64,000 nt of DNA from Rhabdophis nuchalis (lineage: Eukaryota > Chordata > Lepidosauria > Squamata > Natricidae), in the NCBI GenBank assembly GCA_039707465.1, contig CM077648.1, positions 20,374,119-20,438,118 of the forward strand. The letters run 5' to 3'. Within the stretch, counting starts at the first letter, position 1. Every line of letters starts with the position of its first letter. Made by a program: the position numbers and the translations under genes. Shown here piece after piece: positions 42,496 through 53,650 of this stretch. The notes under the pieces are model-generated. The model saw only the letters and a program-made list of their open reading frames with translations, was not told the DNA's origin and did no database searches.

Positions 42496-43079
42496 GATGC
42501 TGATTTGTATTTTCCTGCCATATTTGTCCATTGTCTTGTTTTGTTTTTAGCACTCACAGCAAGTTTTCTGCCTTTCGCACTTTCCAGAGCCCAGACAGAT
42601 AGGTTCACTTGAATGGCAGGCAAGCCTTACGTGATTTAAAGCTTCATCCTCATTCCATTGACATCTACCATAAGTCTCCCTGAAAGCCGGGATCTGAAAT
42701 CCAAAACTCCAGACACTGAATAATACTTTTTAAAATAAAAATGTCAAATTTATACTATTTGTAGACTGAAAATTATTATTACACTTTCAAATTATGGGTG
42801 TACACAGTTCTTTAAGCAATCTGCATCCCCTCACCTCTTCCAATGAATCATCATCATCATCTTTATTGTCATTGTAATAATATTATAATAAAATTACAAT
42901 GAAATTGGTTAATTACAATGAAATTGAATCTGTGCCTAATTTGTAAAATCAGGTTTAGGGTATTCAGAAACAACATACCTCAATATGCTAATTATTGAAA
43001 ATGCATATTTAAAAAGGTAAATCCCTTTTCGATTCTTAAGCATAAGTTGCTTATGGTCAAAGTCAAATCAGGGACACTA
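42496..43079. other. mostly featureless; inverted LINE tail near 42852-42915
   Basis: The segment 'atcatcatctttattgtcat' to 'caatgaaattgg' looks like the inverted tail of the Rex1-like LINE. The rest is unassigned. Confidence 0.45.
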
Positions 43080-43089
43080 TGTTAGCACA

Positions 43090-43429
43090 AGGTGGCTCAA
43101 AGGGACGTGGCTAAGACGCTGAGCTTGTCAATCAAAAGGTTCCCGGTTCTGCAGTTCAAATCCCTATTGCTGTGTAACGGAGTGAGCCCCCGTTACTTGT
43201 CCTAACTTCTGCCAACCTAGCAGTTTGAAAACATGTAAAAATGCAAGTAGAAAAATAGGGACCACCTTTGGTGGGAAGGTAACAGTGTTCCATGTACCTT
43301 CGGCATTTAGTCATGCCGGCCACATGATGTCTTTGGAGAACACGCTCTTCGGCTTTAAAATGGAGATGAGCATTGCCCCCTGGAGTCAGGAATGACTAGC
43401 ACATATGTGTGACGGGAACCTTTACTTTG
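43090..43429 (+). mobile_element. tRNA-derived SINE with target duplication
   Basis: Same family as 19112; box B 'gttcaaatccc', body 'ttggtgggaaggtaacagtg', tail 'cgggaacctttactt'. The 10-bp duplication TGTTAGCACA flanks it (43080-43089, 43430-43439). Confidence 0.94.
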
Positions 43430-43439
43430 TGTTAGCACA

Positions 43440-43830
43440 CTTGTGGTTGCTCATTTATTGTGTTCTTTTACTTTCAGGGTTTTTTTTATACTCTTAATTA
43501 ATTCCATTAGAGAAAACTTTACCAACTTCACTTATTCAATTGTTTTTCTATTTTTTATCATATGCAAAATATTTTGTGTAAGATAACCAACTTTAACTGA
43601 GTTTGTTTTAAAAAGAGTGGCCAAAATATAAAAGCAAACATCTGTATCAATTTAGGCTATCATATAGATCTTTGCTATGCAAATATGAACTCCCATTTTC
43701 TTCTTAGAGTGATATAACTTAAAATAGCCACATCCCCCCTTTTAATCTTGTAATTATACCCATGAATCCAGAGGCATCCTTGTAAAAGGATTTTTTAGGT
43801 TGGCATTTTGCACTGCAACACTCCTATATA
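43440..43830. other. no recognisable feature
   Basis: AT-rich; nothing supported. Confidence 0.45.
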
Positions 43831-44910
43831 TGCAGTTCCATTGAGGACTACACGTTGAGTGCGGCTGGCTGACCAACCGCATTCAACGTGTAGTCCTCAA
43901 TGGAACTGCATCTACATGGAAGGAAGTATGCAGTGGAGTCCCCCAAGGCTCTGTTTTAGGCCCAGTACTCTTTAACATCTTCATCAACGATTTGGATGAG
44001 GGGATAAATGGGGAACTCATCAAATTCGCAGACGACACCAAGCTGGCAGGAATAGCCAACACTCCAGAAGATAGGCTTAAGATACAGAAGGATTTAGACA
44101 AACTTGAACATTGGGCACTGTCTAATAAAATGAAATTCAATTGTGAAAAAAGTAAGGTCCTACATATAGGCAAGAAAAACCAAATGCACAAGTACAGTAT
44201 AGGTGGTACCTTGCTCAATAGTAGCAACTGTGAGAGGGATCTCGGAATCCTAGTGGACAACCATTTAAATATGAGCCAGCAGTGTGCAGCAGCTGCCAAA
44301 AAAGCCAACACAGTTCTAGGCTGCATCAACAGAGGGATAGAATCTAGATCGCGTGAAGTGTTAATGCCACTGTATAGTGCCTTGGTAAGGCCACACTTGG
44401 AATACTGCATACAGTTTTGGTTGCCACGATGTAGAAAAGACGTGGAGACTCTGGAAAGAGTGCAAAGAAGAGCAACCAAGATGATTAGAGGACTGGAGAC
44501 TAAGACATATGAAGAACGGCTGCAGGAGCTGGGTATGTCTAGTTTGATGAAGAGAAGGACCAGGGGAGACATGATAGCAGTGTTCCGATATCTCAGAGGG
44601 TGCCACAAAGAAGAGGGAGTCAAACTTTTCTCCAAGGCACCTGGGGGCAGGACAAGGAGCAATGGGTGGAAACTAACGAAGGAGAGAAGCAACTTAGAAC
44701 TAAGGAGAAATTTCCTAACAGTAAGAACAATTAACCTCTGGAACAGCTTGCCTCCAGAAGTTGTGAATGCCCCAACCCTGGAAGTCTTTAAAAAGATGTT
44801 AGACAGCCATTTGTCTGAAATGGTATAAGGTTCCTGCCCACGCAGGGGGTTGGACTAGAAGACCTACAAGGTCCCTTCCAACTCTGCTATTGTATTGTAT
44901 TGTATTGTAT
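43831..44910 (+). mobile_element. CR1 LINE, young copy with inverted 5' end
   Basis: The body runs from about 43865 to 44910, matching the 23.5-kb copy almost throughout. The 3' UTR ends in repeated TATTG. At the 5' end bases 43831-43864 are an inverted copy of 43877-43910, one mismatch in 34, separated by 12 bases. That hairpin is part of the insertion junction. Confidence 0.92.
43875..44828 (+). pseudogene. CR1 RT C-terminal frame, open but truncated
   Basis: The frame runs unbroken from the truncation point (NRIQRVVLNG) through GVPQGSVLGPVLF, FADDTKLAG and the C-terminal block to SEMV and TAA at 44828. It therefore keeps the catalytic Asp pair but lacks the first catalytic Asp motif (LDFSKAFD) and everything before it. 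There is no natural start codon near the 5' end; the first in-frame alternative is a TTG at 43992. It is not functional on its own. Confidence 0.87.
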
Positions 44911-45312
44911 TTTTAATTAAAAGAACTTAATTTTTTTTTAAAAAAAACACAGTTATTGAAGCAGGGTATATGCCAACAGACATATTTTTTTAGAGCATTG
45001 TGCTCCTGGTCAAAATGTTGTTTATTCCTATTTTTGACAGTATTTCAATAGATGCCTGTATGAAGCATACTTTTCTGGACAACAAAGGCTGAAGCTACAG
45101 AACAAATCCCACAAAACAACTGGGCTTGTGAATTCTAGACTCAGCAGGTTAGTGAAGCATCCAGGACTATACCAGTGGTTAGGAGATATATATACAATAT
45201 AAAAATGGGAAGTCAGAGCTCCCTCAAGGCAAACACAAAGCACATCATAAAAATAAAGCATAAAACATATTGTGCTAACGTCCAAATGTCTCTCACAATT
45301 TGTCTTTCATGC
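44911..45312. other. no recognisable feature
   Basis: Nothing supported. Confidence 0.4.
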
Positions 45313-45899
45313 TGTAGAAAGTTAGTACCAACCCCTCTCCTAGAAGAATGAAATATTTTGAGCAATATTAAAAAGTCGGAAACTTATATTTCCCTGGAAA
45401 CATGTTTTTTTAGTGGCAGCAAGCAGACTCACTCTTAATAGACCCCATCTTTCTTATATCCAGCAGATATTTTGGGCACATTGAAGAAGATCGGGCCAGC
45501 CTATCTACAAAAGAAAAGACCTCCAGCTTCAGGATGATGGGATTAAGACATGACCCCTAATAGGATTAACCCTCTACCATCTAGCAGTAGAGCTCACCAC
45601 ATTTACACAAACTCCTGGGGACATTGCATCACTCTCCAGGCTTCAACCAAACTTAGCTCAGACAATCTACAGAGCCAGACAATAGAATACATGTTCTTGC
45701 ACAGAAACAGGAAGTTCAAGTGCAAAGCCCAAGGAAAGGTATAAAAGCCCCTCACTCTCAACTCCATGTGGTCAGCTGCCCAGAACCACAAACCTCTGTG
45801 GTTCTGCTTCACCATTAAAGCATCTTTTCAATCAGCCTTCATGTTTTCAGTGTCTTTCTCCTGGCTTGGAACTGAACCAGATGGATATTTCTCCCAACA
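45313..45899 (+). mobile_element. solo LTR-like unit, family 2, copy 2
   Basis: Homologous to 22874-23450 along nearly its whole length: shared 'aaatattttgag', 'gatgggattaagacatgacc', 'ccatgtggtcagctg', 'ttcagtgtctttctcc', and the end 'tttctcccaaca'. It has a TATA box 'aggtataaaagcc' (about 45737-45749). No clear target duplication; no coding sequence. Confidence 0.72.
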
Positions 45900-45981
45900 A
45901 TACATTGAGTTGAATGCAATGAAGATTGGATCTGAGGCCGAGTGCAAGGAAGCATGAGGACTTCTGGTTTATACCCTAGTC

Positions 45982-46492
45982 CCATGATGGTGAACCTATG
46001 GCACATGTGCCAGAGGTGGCATGCAGTGCCCTCTCTGTGGGCACGTGGACTGTCGCCCCAACTCAGCTCTGCTGCATATGCACATGTGCCAGCTGGTCTT
46101 TGGGTCTCTGCAACACATGCGTGGGGGATAGGGTGCATGTGGGGTGTGTGTGCACATGACAGGGGTGCATGTGAAGGGCTCACCCATGCATGGGAGGAGG
46201 GTCATGTGTGTATGCATGTGCAAGGGGTGGGACTCATACGGGGTGCATGCTCGCAGCATGGGGACCACATATGGGGACCACATGTGCATGCATGGGGGGA
46301 AGGGCGCATGCAGGGGGCCATGTGCATATGCACAAGGGCGGAGCTCATACAGTCCCCATGCACACATGCACAGGGACACATGCATGGGGGCCACACACGC
46401 ATTGCATTTGAGGGTTCAGGCAGGCGCAGGTGCATTTGCATGCACACACGGGCGCTTCGGGCACTTGGTCTGGAAAAGGTTAGCCATCATTG
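45982..46492 (+). mobile_element. hAT element, CAGTGATGG family, CA/TG-rich interior
   Basis: 511 bp; ends 'ccatgatggtgaacctatgg' and 'aaaggttagccatcattg'. The flanking 8-mers CCCTAGTC (45974-45981) and TCCTAGTC (46493-46500) match at 7 of 8. The interior (46075-46460) is dominated by GCATGTG, CACATG and GCATGC words. Its frames rich in His, Gly and Cys are artefacts. Confidence 0.92.
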
Positions 46493-46500
46493 TCCTAGTC

Positions 46501-47545
46501 ATAAACACCCCCCCCCCCAATGATAGTCTTCTATAGAGAAAGAAAATCTGATCGTACATAGAAAACCAAGTCTGCCAGGGTGACAAATTATTTTCCTTTG
46601 TTTCTAATGAGAAAGCATGTAACACTGAAGTGGCCTGGAAAAAGACCGATCGATATAACTGATAAGATTACCCAACTCAGTAGCTAGGCATTCACATTCT
46701 GCATTACTTGAAGTTTTTCAGATTGTCTTCAGAGGGAGAAAGAGTGTGCTACCATAGATCAGTTTCATTGTGGAAGGTCTGATTTCTTAAGATTGGGTCA
46801 CCATGGCTTCCTCTGAAGGCCTCATTTTCCTTGCAGACCGTGCGCCCATAGCTCTCCCTTGGAGTGACTCATGGCTGAAAAGGTGAATAGCCCTTCTGAA
46901 TACGCTGTGCTGTTCCCAGTAATGAGTTCTCTGAAGGATCCGGGTCGAATGTTTTCTTTTCTCTTTAAGCATCCAAACACGGATGTTTGTAAAATGACAT
47001 CAAACAGGACTGGAGAAAATAAAATGTCCTGCTCTTAAATTATCTGAGTCAGTCCCTCCTGCAATTAAAGCCAGTCATGGTTGACCTGCTCTTTATTAAA
47101 CATTAATTCTTGACTGCCAGTTAGTGCATCGGTGAGCTCAGGATTGGATCTGTTCCTGAACCAGTAAGCACTTACGCTCCTAAGCAATAAAGTAGGGGAG
47201 AGCGCAGCCTGCATTGTCCTCAGCTCGGCTGTCTTAAGGCCGAACGTGGAAACTGCTTGGAATGTTAAATTTAAAAAGCACACGTTGTGGTTTGCTGCCA
47301 TACAAAGAGCCTGAAATATTCAGCCTTCTGTCAGAAATTCTGTGGCATGGATATGTTCTTCTGGGACCTGCTGTAGCTTTGAATTTTATGCTACCGTAGG
47401 TGGAACCTTTAGAAGAGGAAGCGAGAATTTGAAGGGGGGGGGGGCAAATTCAGCACAATATCACTAGAAGCTGTAACACAGATGGATGAGTCAACTGAAA
47501 TACATGTTGATTTGCCTGACTTTTTAATCAGTGAATCTTGATTAT
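46501..47545. other. non-repetitive stretch, no gene recognised
   Basis: About 1 kb without repeat signature. Frames at 46787-46972 and 47065-47301 (minus) have no family resemblance. It is one of the better candidates for unique sequence in the window. Confidence 0.45.
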
Positions 47546-47553
47546 AGTTGAAT

Positions 47554-47869
47554 CAGAGGTGGTATTCAGCAGGTTGCGACCAGTTCTGGAGAACTGGTAG
47601 TAGAAATCTTGAGTAGCTCGGAGAACCGGTAAATACTACCTCCCACTGGCCCCACAGGTTCCACAGGTTCAAGGGACCTGTGGCTATTTCTGCTTCCCGA
47701 GTCCCAGCTGATCAGGAGGAAATGGGGATTTTGCAGTAACCTTCCCCTGGAGTGGGGAGGGAATGGAGATTTTACAGTATCCTTCCCCTGCCATGCCCAC
47801 CAAGCCATGTCACATCCATCAAACCATGCCCACAGTACTGAAAATAACATTTTTTGAATCCCACCACTG
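47554..47869 (+). mobile_element. hAT element, CAGAGGTGGTATTC end
   Basis: 316 bp; ends CAGAGGTGGTATTCAGC and TTGAATCCCACCACTG. The 8-bp duplication AGTTGAAT is perfect (47546-47553, 47870-47877). Inside, 'ccttcccctg' segments repeat. Confidence 0.93.
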
Positions 47870-47877
47870 AGTTGAAT

Positions 47878-49470
47878 CCCATTACATTTATGCTTTTCAT
47901 ACTTTTAAAGGAAATCAAAATCTTCTTTCACAGTTTCATGGAATTGAACTGATGGAATTTTATCTTTGGTTGTTTCATGGAATGCAATTCACTTTTTCGA
48001 GACAAAAACCTTCACAGTTTTCAGTCAAGCATAACTACTTCAGATCATTTACAGGCTGAAGTCCAAATTCCAGGTGCAGAGCCACAAACATGGACCTGAT
48101 ATTCGTTATCAAGATTGCTCCTAGAATTCCTAAATTATATACTTCATAATGACACTAGTATTATCTCAGTTTTCAGTTTGCACCTCATTAAATTTGCATC
48201 TTTTTCTCCTTAAAATTTGTTGGAGAATCCACGATATATTTGATCAAAGAGTTGTAGTACAATTGTCCATAACTTACTTCTTTCTTATCGCTTGATGCTG
48301 AAGAACAGCATTTCATGGTATTTTCATTTTTCTGGTCCTCTTATAATATGTGCAGAACTAAGCTGGTTTCAAAACTTAAAATACCAAGTAGTGTTCTACA
48401 GATATGCACACATACTTCCACTTAGAATTTTGTCTTTATTGGACTTTTGCCACCAATTAGTGTCGAGTGGTGCCACTAGGAAGTATTAATAAACCTGCCA
48501 TAATATACTAATTTTATTTCTCTACTCTTCAATTTCTTATTCAAACATGATTTTGTATCAGAAGGCATTTCAGGATGGAAAAGATTAGTTGGTGACATCA
48601 CCATAGCCCAGTGGTTGAGGATCTTTTCATGTCCTCAATAATGTGCCCACCAAAGTAGTGCCTATTTATCTACTCATATTTGCATGCTTTTAAAATGCCA
48701 AGTGAGCTGGAGCTAGAGTGAATGATGGGACTTCACCTCATCACAGAGTAGCATTTGGGTTTCAATGTAAGCTTGCTGATTGTCAACTCAGCATTCTAAT
48801 CAACTGACCTCCATGGTCCACTAATCAAATTGAGATGAAGAGGTTCAACGTTTGTGAATATTTCTCCTTTACCGATGCTTCTATTTTTCAGGGCACAGTA
48901 GCACAAATAAATGAACTCTTACTCTAGAGTAAAGGAAAACAAAGGATGGGAAAACCAAAATAAACAAGAACACTTCAAGGGACCTGTGGCTCCTTCACTG
49001 AAGAAGAAGGGAATAATCATCATTTTACCCTTTCTCAGAGTAATAGGGGCAGGGGAGGTGGAAAAAATGTCAACAATCCTCTTATAGGATCTGCTACGGT
49101 AAGTCATGCCATGGACCTTGGAGGAAGATTGGGGTAAGAATTTAAACTGCACCATGAAAACTGTGTTGGCAAATTGTGCCATATTGATATTTAAAGTCTT
49201 CAAATCAAGAAAGGAAAACAGCGCCATTTTCATAGCCTTTGGAACAACTTTGTGGGTTTAATTGATAAGGAAACAATTGTGCAACTATCCCTCCCTCCCT
49301 CCTTCCTCCTCCATTACATGACATATTTTGGGGTCATGTCCAACCAAGTGTTTGCAAAAAAATCAAGATAGTAGGCACAACCAACTATATAATCAAACTC
49401 CCACCCTTGTTTACATGCCTCTAGACATATGAAACTACTGTAGATCATATCTTGAAATATGATCTACACA
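47878..49470. other. mostly featureless; one old SINE
   Basis: Only the SINE relic at 48645-48822 is recognised. The minus frame at 48919-49233 has no family resemblance. Confidence 0.45.
48645..48822 (-). mobile_element. degenerate tRNA-derived SINE
   Basis: On the minus strand it matches the body of the 19112 family at low similarity ('cccaccaaagtagtgcctat' on the plus strand and 'atttgcatgctttt'). Confidence 0.55.

Positions 49471-49554
<84 letters not shown>
49471..49554 (+). repeat. (TATC)n microsatellite
   Basis: About 21 perfect TATC units (GATA on the minus strand). Confidence 0.97.
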
Positions 49555-49600
49555 ATCTGTCATCAGGGCAATAAAGATTAGGCTAGGAACAACACCAATA

Positions 49601-50461
49601 CAATACAATAGCAGAGTTGGAAGGGACCTTGTAGGTCTTCTAGTCCAACCCCCTGCATGGGCAGGAACCTTATACCATTTCAGACAAATGGCTGTCTAAC
49701 ATCTTTTTAAAGACTTCCAGGGTTGGGGCATTCACAACTGCTGGAGGCAAGCTGTTCCAGAGGTTAATTGTTCTTACTGTTAGGAAATTTCTCCTTAGTT
49801 CTAAGTTGCTTCTCTCCTTGGTTAGTTTCCACCCATTGCTCCTTGTCCTGCCCCCAGGTGCCTTGGAGAAAAGTTTGACTCCCTCTTCTTTGTGGCACCC
49901 TCTGAGATATCGGAACACTGCTATCATGTCTCCCCTGGTCCTTCTCTTCATCAAACTAGACATACCCAGCTCCTGCAGCCGTTCTTCATATGTCTTAGTC
50001 TCCAGTCCTCTAATCATCTTGGTTGCTCTTCTTTGCACTCTTTCCAGAGTCTCCACGTCTTTTCTACATCGTGGCGACCAAAACTGTATGCAGTATTCCA
50101 AGTGTGGCCTTACCAAGGCACTATACAGTGGCATTAACACTTCACGCGATCTAGATTCTATCCCTCTGTTGATGCAGCCTAGAACTGTGTTGGCTTTTTT
50201 GGCAGCTGCTGCACACTGCTGGCTCATATTTAAATGGTAGTCCACTAGGATTCCGAGATCCCTCTTACAGTTGCTACTATTGAGCAAGGTACCACCTATA
50301 CTGTACTTGTGCATTTGGTTTTTCTTGCCTATATGTAGGACCTTACTTTTTTCACAATTGAATTTCATTTTATTAGACAGTGCCCAATGTTCAAGTTTGT
50401 CTAGATCCTTCTGTATCTTAAGCCTATCTTCTGGAGTGTTGGCTATTCCTGCCAGCTTGGT
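49601..50461 (-). mobile_element. CR1 LINE, young copy, truncated at the FADD motif
   Basis: Nearly the same as the 23.5-kb copy over 850 bases by eye. The frame 49670-50461 runs from TKLAGIANTPEDR to SEMV without a break, so it lacks the catalytic core. Beyond 50461 the frame runs on into flanking sequence by chance. A perfect 16-bp hairpin (50463-50500) sits exactly at the 5' junction. Confidence 0.92.
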
Positions 50462-50519
50462 CAAGGCAAGAAGGAAACCAGAATGTTTCCTTCTTGCCTT
50501 CCTTACAGGATTAGCCCTG

Positions 50520-50633
50520 TAACGTGGAAAAAAACAAAATGAGATTTCTTTCAACAGCCAGTTCTCCAAATTGCTTAGAAAGTTAACAACTGGTTTTGCC
50601 AAATAGGTGAGAACTGGCTGAATCCCACCACTG
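50520..50633 (+). mobile_element. hAT MITE fragment
   Basis: It ends 'ggctgaatcccaccactg', with 'agttaacaactggttttgcc' inside, like the element at 38873. The left terminus is lost, perhaps when CR1 inserted. Confidence 0.6.
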
Positions 50634-51179
50634 CTGTGTAGTGTAAAGAAAGCATAATCTATCAGAATGCTGCTAATCATGCTACAAGTAATATGCATAT
50701 GATAAATGACTGGAAATTTATCACTGTATATTGCAAAATACAGAGATGGTAACACATCGGTAGAAGTGGTCAGGCTGAAGATAATATTGTTTATGTGACC
50801 ATTTATATCTGTACGTGATGCATGCCCAGGGCATTCTAAAAACTTCAGTGATCTTACTTCTGTAGGATTGCTACCTCAGATTTTTCTTTTGGAGGGGAAA
50901 AAAGAATTGCTTATTTATACAATTAATAAAATATGCCATATACCACTGGAACATTAATGCCACACATTAAGAGAATATTGTTGGCATGTATTCTAGCTTC
51001 CTTGCATATTGCTATTACAGCCTGCGGCTATGACAAATAAAGTATCCTATCTAAAAATGTATCTGAAAATTCAGTGTAGGCAATTTGTAGAGATTAGACT
51101 CTTAGGGAATTGAAATGAGCAGACACACACAAAAAAAATGGAAGGCTTGAAGGTTATCTTTACAATACTGTCTAAAAAG
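50634..51179. other. no recognisable feature
   Basis: Nothing supported. Confidence 0.45.
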
Positions 51180-51450
51180 TAAAGGTCCTCTTGCACATGT
51201 GTGCTAGTCGTTTCCAGCTCTAGGGGGCAATGCTCATCTCCATTTCTAAGCCGAGGAGCCAGCACTGTCCGAAGACATCTCTGTGGTCATGTGACCAGCA
51301 TGACTAAAGGCCGAAGGTGCATGGGACGCTGTTACCTTCCAATCAAAGGTGGTCCCTATTTTTCTACTTGCATTTTTTACGTGCTTTCAAACTGCTAGGT
51401 TGGCAGAAGCTGGGACAAGTAACGGGACCTCACTCCATTATGCAGCATTA
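51180..51450 (-). mobile_element. tRNA-derived SINE, 5'-truncated
   Basis: The minus-strand SINE body and tail are clear ('gggacaagtaacgggacctc' on the plus strand near the truncation). The box A/B head is missing. Confidence 0.88.
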
Positions 51451-51484
51451 CAAGAATGCAAAGGGAAAACATGTTCTTCTAGTA

Positions 51485-51709
51485 CAGGGGTCGGCAACCT
51501 TAAACACTCAAAGAGCAATTTGGATTTGTTTCCCAGAGTAAAGAAAAAATAAGCCACAAAGCCTACCAGGGGTTGAAAAGCTTAGTAAATCACGTGCTGG
51601 CGGGTGTCTCACATTGGCGGTTGTGACACATATTTTGAGTGACAGGGAGCTGCAGCAGAGGGATGAAACGACCACATGCGGCTCCAGAGCCGCAGGTTGT
51701 TGACCCCTG
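51485..51709 (+). mobile_element. hAT (Charlie-like) element, CAGGGGTCGGCAACC family
   Basis: 225 bp; ends CAGGGGTCGGCAACCTTA and GCAGGTTGTTGACCCCTG. The flanking 8-mers TTCTAGTA (51477-51484) and TTCTAGCA (51710-51717) match at 7 of 8. No transposase. Confidence 0.93.
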
Positions 51710-51789
51710 TTCTAGCATCTCAAAAGGCAGACTCTGTACTGGTAGTCTATTTGTTTTGCAGAAGACTGAGTTCACTCATCACCCTAAAC

Positions 51790-52868
51790 CAGGAGTCCCC
51801 AACCTTTTTTTCACCAGGGACCGGTTTCATTTTAAAGAAAATTCTGCGGACCGGCTGAGGAGCTCAGCAGTCATGTGACTGGGTGGGTGTGGCCAACTTT
51901 GAAAATGTGAAACTCACTTAACAATGGTCTTGGTTAACAACCAAACTTTTGGCCTCAACTGTGGTCATAAGTTCTTTCTTTCTTTCTTTCTCTCTCTCTC
52001 TTTCTTTCTCTTTCTTTGTCTCTATCTCTCTTTTTCTCTCTCGCTATTTCTTTCTTTCTCTCTTTCCCTTTCTCTCTATTTCTTTCTCTTTCTTTTTCTC
52101 TTTCCCTCTTTCTGTATCTTTTCCTGTCTCTTTCTTTCCTTTCTGTCTCTTTCTCTCTGTCTGTCTTTCTCTCTCCCACTTTTTTCTTTCTTTCTCTCTT
52201 TGTGTCTCTCCTTCATCCTCCCATTTCTGTCACTCTGTGTGTGTGTGCGTGCGTGTGTCTGTCTTGCATTCATTCAATCACTCCTTCTGTGTCTCTGTCT
52301 ATCTTTCTCTCCCTCCCTCCCTCTGTCTATGTGTGTCTGTCGTCGTCATCGTCGTCCCGTCCCCCCGCCCCCAGCCTCCTCATCCCGCCTGCCACGCTTG
52401 TTCGCTCGTTCAGGCTCCGTGGCTGGATAGGAGCCGGGCTGGAGAGGAGGAGGAGGGAGGGGGCTCTTCTGCACTTTGGGCAGAGCGCACGGGAGAATGC
52501 AGGAGGATGGTGGGGGCTCTTCCTCCACCCTCGTCGACGGAGGGACTTCTGTGCGCCGCCGGAGCAACCCGCCAGTTCCCTCCCCAGCCCGCAGGGCCTC
52601 CGCAGTCCCTGGAAGAAAATGAGTGGCCTGCATGCCAGCAGGGGAGGGAATCGGTGGCCGGTCCGGCGGCGTCCAGGAATCCCTCCGTCGACGAGGGTGG
52701 AGGAAGAGGCACACTCCAACGGCGCGAACAGCCGCGCCTGCGTTCTCCCGCGCGCTGTGCTCAGGGGGCTGCCTCCTCCTGCCTCCTCCTCCTCGCTAGC
52801 CCTGCGGCCCGGCTCCCATCCAGCCACGGACCGGCACCGGTCCGCGGACCGGGGGTTGGGGACCCCTG
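51790..52868 (+). mobile_element. hAT element with TTTC tract and long internal palindrome
   Basis: It shares both termini with the element at 6852: CAGGAGTCCCCAACC and 'gggttggggacccctg'. The perfect 8-bp duplication CCCTAAAC flanks it (51782-51789, 52869-52876). The 1,079 bp comprise a left end, a 350-bp pyrimidine tract and a GC-rich palindrome (about 52415-52831). Long frames across it (about 300 codons, Ser/Phe/Leu-rich then Arg/Pro-rich) are composition artefacts; no transposase motif is seen. Confidence 0.92.
51972..52325 (+). repeat. imperfect (TTTC)n pyrimidine tract inside hAT
   Basis: TTTC/TCTC units with interruptions, then (GT)n near 52236-52258. Confidence 0.9.
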
Positions 52869-52876
52869 CCCTAAAC

Positions 52877-53296
52877 CATCGTTTATTTGAAGTGGTTAGA
52901 TTAAGTAACCATAACTGAATCTACACTATACATGAAGTCAAAACCAAGCAAATTATGTTAGATTAGATATTAGAGATCTGTCTTTACTGTTGCCCCTACC
53001 TTGTGTGGGACATTCTCCTCCCACCTCAAAAGCACTCTCCTGCTTTTTGGAAAGGAGTAAAAACAGGGCTCTCAGGCCTTGCGTGGGACTTCCAAAAGAG
53101 CACACAGCTGTGATGTTGGTTATCATCCCGAAAGCTCCACCCTGCCTTTTCATTAACTTTTAACCATCCTGCCTTTTAAATGGTAAATTTCATATACTGT
53201 TTTTATGTTTTTGTATTTTTTTTTTTTTACTACCGGCAGTGCACTGTGCAGAATCCCCCCTGTGAAGAAGATGGGCAGTTTCAAAAAACCTGATAA
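52877..53296. other. no recognisable feature
   Basis: Nothing supported. Confidence 0.4.
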
Positions 53297-53508
53297 GGAA
53301 GGAAGGAAGAAAGAAAGAGAAAAAGGAAAAGGAAAAGGAAAGAAAAAGAAAAAGAAGGAAGAAGGAAGAAAAAAGAAAGAAAGAAAGAAAAAGAAAAAGA
53401 GGGAAGAAAAAAGAAAGAAAGAAAAAGAAAAAGAAAAAGAAAAAGAAGGAAGAAGGAAGAAAAAAGAAAGAAAGAAAGAAAAAGGAAAAGAAAAAGAAAA
53501 AGAAGGAA

Positions 53509-53540
<32 letters not shown>

Positions 53541-53650
53541 GAAAAGGAAAAGAAAAAGAAAAAAGAAGAAGGAAGAAGAAAGAAAAAAGAAAGAAAAAGA
53601 AAGAAGAAGGAAGAAAAAAGAAAGAAAGAAAGAGAAAAAGAAAGAAAGAA
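53297..53650 (+). repeat. 350-bp (GAAA)n/(GGAAGAA)n purine tract
   Basis: Virtually all purine on the plus strand, with higher-order repetition of about 100 bp (blocks 'gaagaaggaagaaaaaagaa' recur). Lys/Glu-rich and Phe/Ser-rich frames are artefacts. Confidence 0.95.

Noticed and set aside
45942..46536. His/Gly/Cys-rich frames of 130-193 codons on both strands
   Set aside because: Products of CA/TG-rich sequence inside a hAT element.
51949..52918. Two overlapping frames of about 300 codons
   Set aside because: They run through the TTTC tract and the GC-rich palindrome of a hAT element. Their composition is Ser/Phe/Leu then Arg/Pro, with no domain.
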